Made by a program: the position numbers and the translations under genes | NCBI GenBank assembly: GCA_002404345.1 | Contig: DHJN01000059.1 | Coordinates: forward strand, 1 to 31,750 | From: Actinobacteria bacterium UBA4719 | GTDB taxonomy: Bacteria; Actinomycetota; Actinomycetes; Actinomycetales; Dermatophilaceae | DNA length: 31,750 nucleotides | Direction of reading: 5' to 3' | Shown here: one piece after another, positions 31,659 through 31,750 of the stretch | How positions within the stretch are numbered: the stretch's first letter is position 1 | How the letters are laid out: the number at the start of each line of letters is the position of its first letter | Notes under the pieces: generated by a model | Database searches by the model: none | Told to the model about the DNA's origin: nothing | What the model saw: only the letters and a program-made list of their open reading frames with translations

Positions 31659-31750
31659 ATGGCGACCAAGGCGATGACCCGTTCCCCCGGCCACCGTTGC
31701 TCCGAATGCGGCTGGTCGGCGATCAAGTGGGTCGGTCGCTGTGGTGAGTG
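31659..31750 (+). CDS. radA: DNA repair protein RadA/Sms, N-terminal fragment
   Basis: Only the first 30 codons are present before the window ends. The protein begins MATKAMTRSPGHRCSECGWS and continues IKWVGRCGE, the start of the RadA four-cysteine zinc finger (first CxxC pair and the beginning of the second). RadA is a RecA-like helicase that promotes branch migration in recombination and repair. The ATPase and Lon-like domains lie outside the window. Short, but the zinc-finger context is distinctive. Confidence 0.85.
   Translation, partial: MATKAMTRSPGHRCSECGWSAIKWVGRCGE

Overview
The window is GC-rich, densely packed bacterial chromosome and looks like an actinomycete (Actinomycetota). 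I infer this from GTG starts, ATGA/GTGA gene overlaps, many predicted leaderless transcripts, a bS22 small ribosomal protein and a Rex-hemACDB operon. Gene order closely parallels the Mycobacterium tuberculosis stretch from Rv0495c to menB (from memory), so this is a conserved core block and not a genomic island. Protein content suggests Micrococcales, perhaps the Intrasporangiaceae/Dermatophilaceae group; that family-level guess is weak.

Layout. 1-3582 is menaquinone synthesis: the end of menB, a possible 30-residue gene, an SDR gene, menE, a PLDc_N membrane protein and a frameshifted menA. 3589-10015 (minus) is one tightly coupled operon, hemL > phosphoglycerate mutase-like > tlpA > ccdA > resB > ccsB > DUF4229, which makes heme precursor and builds the system II cytochrome c maturation machine. 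10084-11276 holds a divergent marR/yceI pair. 11465-12486 is a frameshifted AbiEi/DUF559 gene, the only clearly accessory gene. 12534-18321 (minus) is rex-hemA-hemC-hemD-hemB behind a textbook Rex operator. 18384-21713 carries a glutaredoxin-like protein, an acyltransferase, an epimerase, bS22 and an excisionase-type HTH protein. 21803-31571 holds acuC, a TrkA-type protein, a GNAT gene, proC, proline dehydrogenase, an ABC-2 transporter pair, a TIM-barrel isomerase, Ppx/GppA, an Rv0495c-like cysteine-rich protein, a methyltransferase and a small membrane protein. The window ends in the first codons of radA.

Functionally it is a respiration block. Menaquinone, tetrapyrrole and cytochrome c assembly genes sit together, and the redox sensor Rex governs the heme operon.

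The most unusual signals lie between genes. (1) Between ccdA and resB, five tandem 17-bp units form an unbroken chain of six-codon mini-ORFs. Each has its own GAGG and each is coupled to the next by an ATGA overlap, carrying the coupling from the ccdA stop to the resB start. (2) A dispersed 67-bp palindrome (24-bp arms, 19-bp centre) occurs three times, always at gene 3' ends; two copies bracket the AbiEi/DUF559 gene and one supplies its C-terminal codons. (3) About ten genes have a TANNNT box 6-7 nt before the start codon, predicting leaderless mRNAs, and in hemL this box sits inside a perfect inverted repeat. (4) menA and the AbiEi gene each carry one frameshift, which may be real or a sequencing error. 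I found no tRNA, rRNA, CRISPR array, insertion sequence or prophage, and no gene-free stretch over 300 bases.
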